Source of the DNA: JBBDWZ01 sp050732575
Lineage (GTDB): Bacteria; Gemmatimonadota; Gemmatimonadetes; Longimicrobiales; RSA9
Reading direction: 5' to 3'
Assembly (NCBI GenBank): GCA_050732575.1
Contig: JBOHRF010000168.1
Span: 1-10,174 of the forward strand
DNA length: 10,174 nt
In this document: positions 1-6,963 of the stretch, in pieces
Position numbering within the stretch: the stretch's first letter is position 1
Layout: each line of letters opens with the position of its first letter
Made by a program: the position numbers and the translations under genes
Notes under the pieces: generated by a model
Told to the model about the DNA's origin: nothing
Databases searched by the model: none
What the model saw: the letters and a program-made list of their open reading frames with translations, nothing else

Positions 1-395
1 TGCGCATCCTCGGCAGGCTGCACGAGACTTTGGGCCCGGGACTCCAGCCCAGCGGCGTCCTTCCGCATGGCCACAACCGATGGCGCAGCCCGTTTCAGCA
101 GTTCGCGCTGCCGGTCGTGCGTCTCCGCCATGCGCGTAACGCGCGACAACTTCACATGCGTGACCGCCTTCTTCTCGCTTTGCAGAACCTTGCGCAGCCA
201 GTCCAGCGACGCGCCCAGGCAGAAGCCGCCCTTCACCTTGGTGTACAGCTCAGGCGTCAGCTGCCACGACTGCCCTGTGCGCGGATCCTTCACGGCCTCC
301 GGCGCTTTACCCGTATGCACGCCCTGTTTGAACTCGCTGATCGGCTTCTTCGCCGCCATCCTGAACAGCTGATTGAACCGGGCATCGAAGGGCAT
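1..395 (-). CDS. N-terminal part of a YopT-like (C58-type) cysteine protease-like protein, runs off left edge
   Basis: Reading leftwards from the ATG at 395 gives an open frame of 131 codons with no stop before the window edge, so the C-terminus is missing. Around residues 56-67 it reads GGFCLGASLDWL. This resembles the catalytic-cysteine motif of YopT/AvrPphB-type (C58) papain-fold proteases, where a Gly-Gly-x-Cys turn leads into a helix with a conserved Trp; the candidate nucleophile is Cys59. The His and Asp of the triad would lie further on, outside the window. There is no signal peptide or membrane segment; the start is polar (MPFDARFNQLFRMAAKKP). The residues after about 75 are charged and look helical. 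The ATG at 395 is preferred over the in-frame ATG at 359 because a GGGAGG lies seven bases upstream. Codon use is GC-rich at third positions, as in a real gene. Family assignment is inferred from one motif. An unknown protein of type-III-effector or toxin character is the alternative. Confidence 0.55.
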   Translation of the reverse strand, partial: MPFDARFNQLFRMAAKKPISEFKQGVHTGKAPEAVKDPRTGQSWQLTPELYTKVKGGFCLGASLDWLRKVLQSEKKAVTHVKLSRVTRMAETHDRQRELLKRAAPSVVAMRKDAAGLESRAQSLVQPAEDA

Positions 396-402
396 GGACC
401 AA

Positions 403-408
403 CCTCCC
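403..408 (-). promoter_or_regulatory. Shine-Dalgarno GGGAGG for the minus-strand C58-like gene
   Basis: On the minus strand GGGAGG is followed by a seven-base spacer and the ATG at 395. This near-consensus site decides the start of the left-edge gene against the ATG at 359, which has no comparable site. Confidence 0.6.
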
Positions 409-660
409 GCGCTGCGCAACGGACGTGGCTGTGGTTTTTCACTGGACGGCTAACTGGATGGCGTAAAACTATGGTGCGCGCCGCGCGGATGGCGAGCCTG
501 ATGCCCAGCGGAGCAAGTGTTTGAAGAATCGGCGGTTGGCCAAATCTGGCCAGACTGCGGACGTCCCTGTGAGCCGATCGTCACAGCCGCCGCGCGCGGT
601 CGGGGGTACCAGGCGTAGGCCGCCTCGTTCAGCGCGGCCTGATCATTCAGGTTTGCTGGT

Positions 661-665
661 GGAGG
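661..665 (+). promoter_or_regulatory. Shine-Dalgarno GGAGG fixing the GTG start of the AsmA-family gene
   Basis: GGAGG sits four bases before the GTG at 670, within the longer purine-rich stretch GGTGGAGG. No upstream ATG fits, and the encoded N-terminus begins at once with a basic segment and a membrane helix. The GTG is therefore taken as the start. Confidence 0.6.
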
Positions 666-669
666 TTCC

Positions 670-3438
670 GTGAGCTTGCGCCGTAAGATTGCCCTCTCTG
701 TCGCAGGGGTGTTTGTCCTGCTGGTCGCCGCACTTGCGCTCGCGCCACTCCTGCTGCGCGATCGTATTGAAGCGCGTGTCAAAGCTGCGATCTCCTCGAA
801 CATCGACGCACAGGTCGACTGGCGCCGCCTGAACCTCGGCCTGCTCCGCACCTTTCCCAACCTCTCTCTGCAGCTGCACGACCTGGTTGTGGTTGGTGTC
901 GGTCAATTCGCTGGTGACACGCTGGTCAACGTGCCCAAGTTCCGCCTCGTGCTCGATCTGGGGAGTGTGCTGGGCAGCGTGCGCGGACAGCGGCCACTTG
1001 TTGTGCGTTCCATTGCTGTGGAACGGCCGGTCGCACAGCTGCAGGTCCGCGCGGACGGCGCCGCCAGCTGGGACATCGTACGCGAGCGCCCGGATACATC
1101 CGGAGACCAGGCTGGACGCTCGCTGGACGTCAGCCTGAAGCGGCTCGAGATCTCGGATGGAGTCATCACCTTCGACGACCGTCAGAAAGATCTGCGCAGC
1201 CGGATCGCGGGGCTGCAGCACTCGCTGAGCGGAGATTTCAGCCAGCAGCGCTTCACACTGCGCACGCAGACCGTTGCGGATAGCGCCTCAGTCGTCTTCG
1301 CAGGCGTGCCCTACCTGTCCGGTGCCCGCGTGCAGGTCGATGCGAATGTCGATGCCGACATGGCGGCGCGGACCTTTACGCTGCGTGATAACATTGTCCG
1401 CGTGAATGACCTGCAGCTCGATGCCCAGGGCACGGTGAGCGCAGCGCCTGACAACAAAACAGTGAACATCGTGTTCGCCGCGCCGCGCACGGATTTCAAG
1501 GAGATCCTGTCGCTGATTCCCGCCATCTTCACGAAGGACTTCCAGTCACTCCAGACCACAGGCACCATGTCCGTGCGCGGCCGGCTGCGAGGGCCCTGGG
1601 GAAATGGTGCGATTCCGGGCTTCACGATCGCCGTCAACATCGAGAACGGCTCGTTCCGCTACCCTGATCTGCCACTGCCCGCGCGCGACATCGGACTGGC
1701 TCTCACGCTGAACAATCCGGGCGGTGACATCGACAGCACTGCCCTGAACATCAGTCGCTTTCACGCCGTGCTGGGCAGTGATCCGATCGATGGATCGTTG
1801 TCGCTGCGCACACCCAAATCCGATCCGGATGTCGCGCTGCGCGTGGCCGGCCGTCTCGACCTGAGCAATCTGCCCAAGACCGTGAAGCTGGAGAACGTGC
1901 AGAGCCTGGCGGGGATCGTCGTGGCCAATGCGGCCATGCGCGCGCGTTTGTCCGACGTCAATCGCAAACAGTACGATCGCGTGAGCGCAAACGGCACCAT
2001 CGAGATCCGTCAACTTGTGCTCAATGGCGCGGATCTCAAGCAACCGTTGAACATCGAAGAGGCAACGCTCACGCTTTCACCACAACACGCGCAGCTTTCC
2101 TCGTTCCGCGGCCGCGTCGGCTCGAGTGACCTCGCCATGACCGGCTCACTGGAGAACCTGCTCGGCTTCGCGCTGGGGAAAGAAGATCTGCGCGGCACTG
2201 CGACGTTGACGAGCCATCGTTTCGACCTGAACGAGTGGCGCTCCGACGACCAGGCCAAAACGGTTGTGGTTCCGGCGCGCATCGATTTCACGCTGAATGC
2301 CAGCGCAGACACCGTTAAGTTTGGCCTCCTCTCGCTGCGCAACACGCGCGGCACGCTGCGCATCAAGGATCAGCGCGCCACAATGGAGGACTTCACGATG
2401 AACGTGCTGGGCGGCGAGCTGGGCATCTCGGGCTTTTACGAGACGCGCCCCGACACGCGCCCGGCCTTCGACCTGGCCGTCAACCTGGCCAATGTCGTGG
2501 CATCGGCCGCGTTCACCGAGATCAAAACCATCCAGGCGTTCGCGCCCGTTGCGCGTTATGCCGAAGGCAAGGTTTCCGCGCAGCTCAAGCTCAATGGCGA
2601 GCTGGGCAATGACATGATGCCCTTGCTCGAGAATCTCACCGGCCTGGGTTCACTGCTCACCAGCAACCTGGTGCTGCGCGATTTCCCACCGCTGGACGGA
2701 CTCGCCGACGCACTCAAGCTGCAGCAGCTGCGCGATCCGGGCTTCGTGGATCTGAAATCGTCGTTCGCCATCGACAAAGGCCGCCTGCACGTCAAACCCT
2801 TCGACGTGCGCGCCGGCCCACTCAACATGACAATTGCCGGATCCAACGGCATCGATCAATCGCTCGACTATGACATCGCGTTGCGCGTGCCGCGCGCCAT
2901 CCTGGGTGGCGAAGCCAACCGCGCCGTCAACAGCATCATCAATCGCAGCCAGCAGGCCGGATTCAATCTGCAGAACGTCGATAACATCACGCTGGGCGTG
3001 AAGCTCGGTGGCACGATAACCCGGCCATCCATCGGCACAACGTTTCGCAGTGCCGCCGGAGACGCAGGTGCCAGCGTGGCGAAAGCATTGCGCGAGGAAG
3101 CAGAGCAGCGTCAGCAGCAGGTGGTCGAGCGCGTCGACTCCGCGGCCGAGGAAGCCAAGCGCAAAGTTTTGGCTGATGCCGCAGCACGCGCCGCTGCCCT
3201 GCGCGCCGAGGCTGTTGCACTGGCTGACAAGCTGCGCCGTGAGGGTCACCAACGAGCGGACTCGCTGGAAACGCGCGGCGGCAGCGCACTCGCCCGCATT
3301 GCCGCGAAAACAGCCGCCGACAAGCTGCGCAAGGAAACCGACGCCAAGGCCGACGCGATGGTGCGCGAGGCCGAGTCACGCGCGCAGGCGTTGCTGGCAG
3401 AGGCGCGCAAACAGGCGGACCTGATCAAGCGCGAATAA
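670..3438 (+). CDS. AsmA-family protein with a long C-terminal coiled coil
   Basis: This 922-residue protein begins with a short basic stretch (MSLRRK) and a single hydrophobic segment (about residues 7-28), followed by a long beta-rich region. The N-terminal part carries AsmA-family features: a helix after the membrane anchor, then the region around FAGDTLVNVPKFRLVLDLGSVL (about residues 78-99). Residues about 300-790 repeat beta-strand patterns typical of the AsmA/TamB/chorein-like superfamily and end with LGGTITRPSIG, matching the usual end of the AsmA C-terminal domain. These proteins are inner-membrane-anchored and face the periplasm; relatives are implicated in lipid transport to, or assembly of, the outer membrane. 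Residues about 800-922 form a highly charged Ala/Glu/Lys/Arg coiled coil in which ADKLR followed by K/R and E occurs twice (near 851 and 883). Such tails occur in some AsmA-like proteins outside the Enterobacteria. The gene stands alone, with no overlap with its neighbours. Family call is firm; the cargo is unknown. Confidence 0.88.
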   Translation: MSLRRKIALSVAGVFVLLVAALALAPLLLRDRIEARVKAAISSNIDAQVDWRRLNLGLLRTFPNLSLQLHDLVVVGVGQFAGDTLVNVPKFRLVLDLGSVLGSVRGQRPLVVRSIAVERPVAQLQVRADGAASWDIVRERPDTSGDQAGRSLDVSLKRLEISDGVITFDDRQKDLRSRIAGLQHSLSGDFSQQRFTLRTQTVADSASVVFAGVPYLSGARVQVDANVDADMAARTFTLRDNIVRVNDLQLDAQGTVSAAPDNKTVNIVFAAPRTDFKEILSLIPAIFTKDFQSLQTTGTMSVRGRLRGPWGNGAIPGFTIAVNIENGSFRYPDLPLPARDIGLALTLNNPGGDIDSTALNISRFHAVLGSDPIDGSLSLRTPKSDPDVALRVAGRLDLSNLPKTVKLENVQSLAGIVVANAAMRARLSDVNRKQYDRVSANGTIEIRQLVLNGADLKQPLNIEEATLTLSPQHAQLSSFRGRVGSSDLAMTGSLENLLGFALGKEDLRGTATLTSHRFDLNEWRSDDQAKTVVVPARIDFTLNASADTVKFGLLSLRNTRGTLRIKDQRATMEDFTMNVLGGELGISGFYETRPDTRPAFDLAVNLANVVASAAFTEIKTIQAFAPVARYAEGKVSAQLKLNGELGNDMMPLLENLTGLGSLLTSNLVLRDFPPLDGLADALKLQQLRDPGFVDLKSSFAIDKGRLHVKPFDVRAGPLNMTIAGSNGIDQSLDYDIALRVPRAILGGEANRAVNSIINRSQQAGFNLQNVDNITLGVKLGGTITRPSIGTTFRSAAGDAGASVAKALREEAEQRQQQVVERVDSAAEEAKRKVLADAAARAAALRAEAVALADKLRREGHQRADSLETRGGSALARIAAKTAADKLRKETDAKADAMVREAESRAQALLAEARKQADLIKRE

Positions 3439-3452
3439 TGAGGGGCGGGCCG

Positions 3453-3493
3453 AACATCTCAGTCGCGTGGACTTCGTCATCGATTGAGATGTT
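3453..3493. repeat. Perfect 9-bp inverted repeat with 23-base loop downstream of the AsmA gene
   Basis: AACATCTCA (3453-3461) and TGAGATGTT (3485-3493) are exact reverse complements, 23 bases apart; a flanking G-T pair could extend the stem. The repeat begins 15 bases after the AsmA stop. It could be an operator for the downstream Tat-signal gene or a weak terminator-like stem. The long loop and the lack of a T-run argue against a classical Rho-independent terminator. Confidence 0.4.
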
Positions 3494-3594
3494 TGACCGC
3501 CGCCAGCCCTTTCTGTGGGCGAAAGCGCAGCCCATCTTGCGGCAGTATAGCGGGCAATCACCCGATCCCTGCGCACGCTGCCGACGGAACCCCC

Positions 3595-3804
3595 ATGACG
3601 GACATCGACCGTCGCGAATTCATGCACACGCTGGCCGCCCTCGTTGCGGCCGAAATTGCCATCCGAGGGGAAACGCTCACAGCGCAAACCGCTCGGCCAG
3701 CGATTCCGGCCGACACGTTCGTCGGCATCCAGATGGGCCCGCACACGCTGCTCGATGAAGGCATCGCTCCTGCGCTCGACCTGATTCAGGAGACTATGTG
3801 GTGA
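3595..3804 (+). pseudogene. 5' fragment of a Tat-exported protein gene, ending at a premature stop
   Basis: From the ATG at 3595 the product starts MTDIDRREFMHTLAALVAAE. This is a twin-arginine signal (DRREF) followed by a hydrophobic stretch, so the intact protein was probably exported folded by the Tat system. After the signal it reads ADTFVGIQMGPHTLLDEG, which looks like the first strand and helix of a TIM-barrel enzyme. The frame then stops at TGA (3802-3804). Just downstream another frame (from 3798) reads VVTIDINGRPT, which joins naturally to IGCWRNPDYQQFW in the next open frame after one base shift. Together this indicates one gene that lost a central segment near 3796-3798 and gained a frameshift. 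The upstream in-frame ATG at 3484 would precede the Tat signal by 37 residues and is unlikely to be used. The ribosome binding site before 3595 is poor. The missing length cannot be measured here. Confidence 0.6.
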
Positions 3805-3816
3805 CCATCGACATCA

Positions 3817-4797
3817 ATGGCCGGCCCACCCCGCATCGGCTGCTGGCGCAATCCCGACTACCAGCAATTCTGGTCCGCGGTCGTGGAGGACCTGTTCAAG
3901 AGCTACGATCTGGACGGTTTCCAGTGGGGCGCCGAGCGCATGGGCCCGCTCATGAACGTGATCCTGCCCTGGAACGATGCGCCGCCCACCTGCTTCTGCC
4001 CGCATTGCATCACGAATGGCAAAGCCAAGGGCATCGATCCCGAGCGCGCCCGCGAAGGCTACACGAGGCTGTTCACATACGTGCGCGGACTGATGGCGGG
4101 AGGACCAAAACCGCCCGAGGGCGTGTTCACGGTGTTCCTGCGCCACCTCGTGCGCTATCCGGAGATCCTGTCCTGGGAGTTCCAGTACCGACTGGGCCGC
4201 GAAGCCGTGATGAAGGGCATGTACGATACGATCAAGGCGAGCAAGCCATCGGCACAGGTGGGCTGGCACGTCGATCACCAGCCTTCCAGCTGGGACGTGA
4301 TCTATCGCGCGGAGCTGAGTTACGAGGAGATGGCGCCCTACTCGGATTTCATCAAGTTCATCGCCTACCACGACGTGCTGGGACCGCGCATCCGCTTCTG
4401 GTATCTCGAGCGATTCAAGAACACTGTGCTGAGTGAGCTGAGCCTCGAGCAGTCGCTCGATCTGTACTACGCCGTGTTCGGCTACGACAAGTCGAAGGAG
4501 CCCACCGTCGAGCCGCTCGCGACCATGGGCTTCTCACCGGATTACGTGTATCGCGAGACCCAACGCAGCGTAGCATCCGCGAATGGCAAGACGAAGATCT
4601 ATCCCGGCATCGGATTCGATGTACCATGGGGCAATGCGCACATGCCCGCCGACGCGGAAGAGGTCTACCAGGCCACGATCAAGGCGTTCGAGGGCGGTGC
4701 TGCCGGCATTGTCGTGTCGCGCGAGTACGAGGAGATGCGCGTGCCCAACCTGCGTGCCGTCGGACGCGCAGTCCGCGAGTTGATTCGCCGGGGCTGA
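3817..4797 (+). CDS. 3' part of a disrupted TIM-barrel-like (glycoside-hydrolase-like?) protein gene
   Basis: This clean 326-codon frame follows the 3595-3804 fragment and lies in the same reading frame, separated by the TGA and a CCCC run (3829-3832). Visible features are RIGCWRNPDYQQFW (6-19), YDLDGFQWGAERMGPL (30-45), a Cys cluster CFCPHC (59-64), WHVDHQPSSWD, FIAYHDVLGP, a strand-like IYPGIGFDVPWGN and a final AGIVVSREYEEMR. Alternating strand and helix segments, buried Asp/Glu/Trp residues and the CxC..C cluster recall putative glycosidase TIM barrels. I infer this and cannot name the family. The ATG at 3817 has no good ribosome binding site and cuts into a conserved-looking stretch, so it is probably not the original start. 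If translated alone, the product would lack both the Tat signal and the first barrel strands. Two fragments of paralogues lie at 7791 and 9610. The frame has stayed open, so disruption may be recent, or the CCCC shift may be a sequencing error. Confidence 0.6.
   Translation: MAGPPRIGCWRNPDYQQFWSAVVEDLFKSYDLDGFQWGAERMGPLMNVILPWNDAPPTCFCPHCITNGKAKGIDPERAREGYTRLFTYVRGLMAGGPKPPEGVFTVFLRHLVRYPEILSWEFQYRLGREAVMKGMYDTIKASKPSAQVGWHVDHQPSSWDVIYRAELSYEEMAPYSDFIKFIAYHDVLGPRIRFWYLERFKNTVLSELSLEQSLDLYYAVFGYDKSKEPTVEPLATMGFSPDYVYRETQRSVASANGKTKIYPGIGFDVPWGNAHMPADAEEVYQATIKAFEGGAAGIVVSREYEEMRVPNLRAVGRAVRELIRRG
4357..4394 (+). repeat. Segment of the TIM-barrel-like gene with a diverged copy at 9610-9647
   Basis: This segment encodes FIAYHDVLGPRIR. 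The copy at 9610-9647 differs at six of 38 positions. Four differences are silent, and the coded change at the end is Arg-Ile to Pro-Val. Confidence 0.65.
4567..4652 (+). repeat. Segment of the TIM-barrel-like gene with a near-identical copy at 7791-7876
   Basis: This 86-base stretch, encoding the part around IYPGIGFDVPWGN, recurs in the same orientation 3,224 bases downstream with four differences, all transitions (at 4572, 4589, 4599 and 4642). Outside it the two regions stop matching clearly. Confidence 0.9.
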
Positions 4798-4801
4798 AAG
4801 G

Positions 4802-4906
4802 TCAATCCTGCCGCAACGCCAGCACCGGCGGCACGCGCGTGGCACGGCGCGCGGGCAGATAACTGGCCAGGCCGGCCACCAGCGCCGGGAGCGGTAGTGA
4901 CACCGC
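4802..4906 (-). pseudogene. C-terminal remnant of a MacB/FtsX-type ABC permease (ADOP-like)
   Basis: Reading leftwards from 4906, the frame gives AVSLPLPALVAGLASYLP followed by ARRATRVPPVLALRQD and a TGA at 4804-4802. A hydrophobic helix ending in ASYLPARRA, then R, V, P and a short ALR tail, is the classic C-terminus of the FtsX/MacB permease domain. In Acidobacteria and Gemmatimonadota such proteins are often the 'duplicated orphan permeases'. A stop codon (4909-4907) lies immediately upstream in frame, and the sequence beyond belongs to a different gene. Only the last 34 or so residues survive. It lies five bases past the stop of the preceding plus-strand gene, on the opposite strand. A functional product is not expected. 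Confidence 0.7.
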
Positions 4907-5249
4907 TCAGGCCTACACGGTAGCGGCTCCCAGCCTGCAGCGGTCGGTCGTACTGCCTCAGGTAGCGCGTCGCGCATCATCTGGTGATACGGTGAGGGCT
5001 GATGTCTCGATCGCTGCTTTGCCGAACGCAGGATCGAATGAGATTCTCGTGCAATGGGTCGCGGCAGGTGTCCAGGGAAAGGATGAGCGAACAGTGTCCT
5101 GCGTGCTGGCTCGGCAATCGCCCACGTGCGTTCGGCTCGGCCACATCCTGCCGCGCGTGCACGCAGTCAAGAATGGTCACGCGGTTGTGGCAACCAACCA
5201 GCCGTTCCCCCGGGTAGCGGTCGTCAAATTGGCCTTCCCGGTGGAATAG
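4893..5249 (+). pseudogene. 5'-truncated gene of unknown family (C-terminal ~118 residues)
   Basis: The plus frame is open from 4863 to the TAG at 5247-5249 but has no convincing start. The first GTG is at 4992 with no ribosome binding site, and coding character extends upstream of it (AQAYTVAAPSLQRSVVLPQV). The second half reads like a beta-rich secreted or structural domain, with SNEILVQWVAAGVQGKDERT and NQPFPRVAVVKLAFPVE at its end and two Cys residues (SCVLARQSPTC) that could form a disulfide. The 5' boundary coincides with the end of the permease remnant near 4893-4906, so the N-terminus was probably removed by the same rearrangement. I do not recognise the family. The alternative is a short independent gene starting at 4992. 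The antisense frame over the same stretch (4977-5252) looks less protein-like. Confidence 0.5.
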
Positions 5250-5320
5250 CACAGCGTCAGTTGATCAGTGGGTCGAAGGGGTAGCGGGTCAATATCAACC
5301 CAGGTGAATGAAGGTGCGAA

Positions 5321-6520
5321 ATGCGGCAGAAGCATTGTGTGCTGGCGATCGTGGCCTGCATGGTCGCGGGCTGCGGCCAAGAGCCGGGGATGGATGCGGG
5401 CGCTGTCGATATCGACATCCTGCCCCAATGGACGTTGATCAAGGAGCAGAGGATCGGACGGCTCAACGATCCAGACAGCGGCTTTACCAGGGTCAGTGCG
5501 GTAGCCGAAGGAGCCAGCGGCAAACTGTACGTCCTGGATGCCGAGGAGCGGCAGGTTCGTGTATTCGATCCTGATGGAAAGATGATCCGAGCCATGGGGC
5601 GTGCAGGGTCAGGACCCGGCGAATTCGATTTGCCGGTGGATCTCGAGCTAAAGGGAGACACCTTGTGTGTCACCGACATCGGCGAGCGCAAACTCACGCT
5701 GTTCCGCACGGATGGCACGCTGTTGGGCGTGGTCCCGGCCAGAGGCGTTCAGATCAAGGTCGGTAAACCAGCAGTGCCCATAACCATTGCGCCCAGGCGT
5801 CTCAGGTCTGATGGACGATTCGATTCCGCGTTCCGAATTGCCTCGCGCCGTGTGGCAGTACCCGATTCTCTGCTGGTTCCCGAGCTGCTGTTCGACAGTC
5901 GCGGCGAAGTAACGGATACGGTTGGGTGGCGCATGTTCTATCCTGATGTCTGGCCTCAAGTCGCCCTCCAGGCCGGAACGGTATTCCTGACCAACATCCC
6001 CGATCGCGGCAGGCCGCTCTATGCGGCTGATGATCGGCGGCGAATCATTGTGGAGCGCAAACCGGCGCTAGACGGCAGCCCCTATTACGTCAGGCTTATT
6101 CTCCAGGATGGTGACTCGTCCGAACACAGGTTCTACTACCGCCCGCATCGTGCGATCGAAAAGCAGAAAGTTGTGTCAGAGATTGTGGAATCCTCGGGTC
6201 TGCTGTCCCGGGGTATGTCTGGCTCAGAAGCCCGGCAAACCGTCGAACGGCTCGTCGCGGTGCCGGAGTATCAACCGCCCATAACAAGAGTCCTGATGGG
6301 TGCAGATCAGAGCATTTGGCTGCATCGAGAAACCTGGAGGAGCGGCGATACCGAAACGTTCGAGCGCTGGATTGTGCTGGATAGTGAGGCCCGGCCGCTG
6401 GCACAACTGGTCCTGCCCCCAAAGACTCGTTTGCGCTGGGCCAGCCGCAGTCACATCTGGGTTGTCGAGGGCGATGACCTCGGCATTCCGTGGGTAGTCA
6501 GGTATCGCCTGGCTGCGTGA
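5321..6520 (+). CDS. Six-bladed beta-propeller lipoprotein (NHL-like repeats)
   Basis: This 399-residue protein starts MRQKHCVLAIVACMVAGCGQ. It is a bacterial lipoprotein signal with lipobox VAGC, so the mature protein should begin at Cys18 and be lipid-anchored. Residues about 55-390 are beta-propeller-like. Blade motifs include GKLYVLDAEERQVRVFDPDG (67-86), the glycine-rich turn RAGSGPGEFDLPVDL (94-108, the NHL/6-bladed signature), and DTLCVTDIGERKLTLFRTDG (113-132). Later blades are more diverged (ADQSIWLH, SHIWVVEGDDLG). Such proteins are common in Gemmatimonadota, Acidobacteria and Bacteroidota and are usually binding scaffolds of unknown ligand. The start is supported by AAGG at 5311-5314, six bases before the ATG. 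The end overlaps the sigma-factor gene by four bases (GTGA), which suggests co-expression. The region 5250-5320 must hold its promoter, but no clear hexamers are visible. Confidence 0.85.
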   Translation: MRQKHCVLAIVACMVAGCGQEPGMDAGAVDIDILPQWTLIKEQRIGRLNDPDSGFTRVSAVAEGASGKLYVLDAEERQVRVFDPDGKMIRAMGRAGSGPGEFDLPVDLELKGDTLCVTDIGERKLTLFRTDGTLLGVVPARGVQIKVGKPAVPITIAPRRLRSDGRFDSAFRIASRRVAVPDSLLVPELLFDSRGEVTDTVGWRMFYPDVWPQVALQAGTVFLTNIPDRGRPLYAADDRRRIIVERKPALDGSPYYVRLILQDGDSSEHRFYYRPHRAIEKQKVVSEIVESSGLLSRGMSGSEARQTVERLVAVPEYQPPITRVLMGADQSIWLHRETWRSGDTETFERWIVLDSEARPLAQLVLPPKTRLRWASRSHIWVVEGDDLGIPWVVRYRLAA

Positions 6521-6963
6521 TCAACGTGCCTCGACTGTTCACTCGGCGCGTTCTGCGCAGATTCGCCACGGATTCCGACGATCTCTCCGATCTGACGCAG
6601 GAAGCCTGGGTGAACATCTTCCGGGCTCTTCCCCAATTTCGAGCCACTTGTAAACTCTCCTGCTGGCTGTATAGAGTCGTGCTCAACACCGGCTACACGC
6701 ACGTTCGTCGACGTCGCCAGGCGCGGTTCGCTCCGATGCCCCAAACGTTGGACATCGAGGACAATACCTTGACTCGAGTCCTCGTGAGTACCGCGCTCGA
6801 GCATCTGCCACCGAGAATGGGGTCCGTGCTTTGTCTGGCGTTAGACGGGGATCAGCACAACGAAATCGCTTCCGCTTTGTCCATACACACAGGAACGTCC
6901 AAAAGCCAGCTCAGAAAAGCTCGCCTGAAGTTGCGCGTGGTGCTCGACTGCGAGAAACCGTAG
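6517..6963 (+). CDS. Short ECF-type (sigma-70 family) sigma factor, N-terminally reduced
   Basis: The 148-residue product has both defining sigma regions. Region 2 runs from about residue 14 to 66, with DDLSDLTQEAWVNIFRALPQF (21-41), CWLYRVVLNTGYTHVRRRR (the core-binding and -10-recognition helices). Region 4 covers about residues 92-143, with LPPRMGSVLCLALDGDQHNE, then IASALSIHTGTSKSQLRKA (117-135), a standard helix-turn-helix with the GTSKS motif. The stretch before DDL is only about 20 residues, against roughly 40 or more in typical ECF proteins, so the first helix of region 2 is shortened or lost. The GTG at 6517 overlaps the upstream stop as GTGA, fitting translational coupling. GTG 6490, nine codons upstream, is an alternative start that would still leave a short N-terminus. 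No anti-sigma gene follows. The upstream lipoprotein has no obvious anti-sigma domain. It may be functional or the surviving part of a truncated sigma gene. Confidence 0.75.
   Translation: MINVPRLFTRRVLRRFATDSDDLSDLTQEAWVNIFRALPQFRATCKLSCWLYRVVLNTGYTHVRRRRQARFAPMPQTLDIEDNTLTRVLVSTALEHLPPRMGSVLCLALDGDQHNEIASALSIHTGTSKSQLRKARLKLRVVLDCEKP

Larger units (their letters stand above)
396..669. other. Divergent intergenic region, no gene seen
   Basis: These 274 bases separate the divergent C58-like and AsmA genes and should hold both promoters. I found no convincing paired -35/-10 hexamers. The one visible structure is two copies of TGGCCA (537-542 and 547-552) four bases apart. Each copy is self-complementary, so together they can form a short hairpin or a small symmetric protein-binding site. 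No convincing small gene is present. Confidence 0.5.

Noticed and set aside
67..524. Two overlapping plus-strand frames at the left edge
   Set aside because: The minus strand carries the conserved-looking Cys motif and a good ribosome binding site. The plus frames look like shadows.
643..1221. 192-codon minus-strand frame opposite the AsmA gene start
   Set aside because: It lies antisense to a well-supported gene, has no domain-like motifs, and its composition fits a shadow frame in GC-rich DNA.
2650..3252. 200-codon minus-strand frame opposite the AsmA coiled coil
   Set aside because: It mirrors the repetitive sense sequence, and no family features are visible.
5287..5302. Imperfect palindrome GGGTCAATATCAACCC before the propeller gene
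   Set aside because: Only the outer four bases of each side pair cleanly, too little to call an operator.
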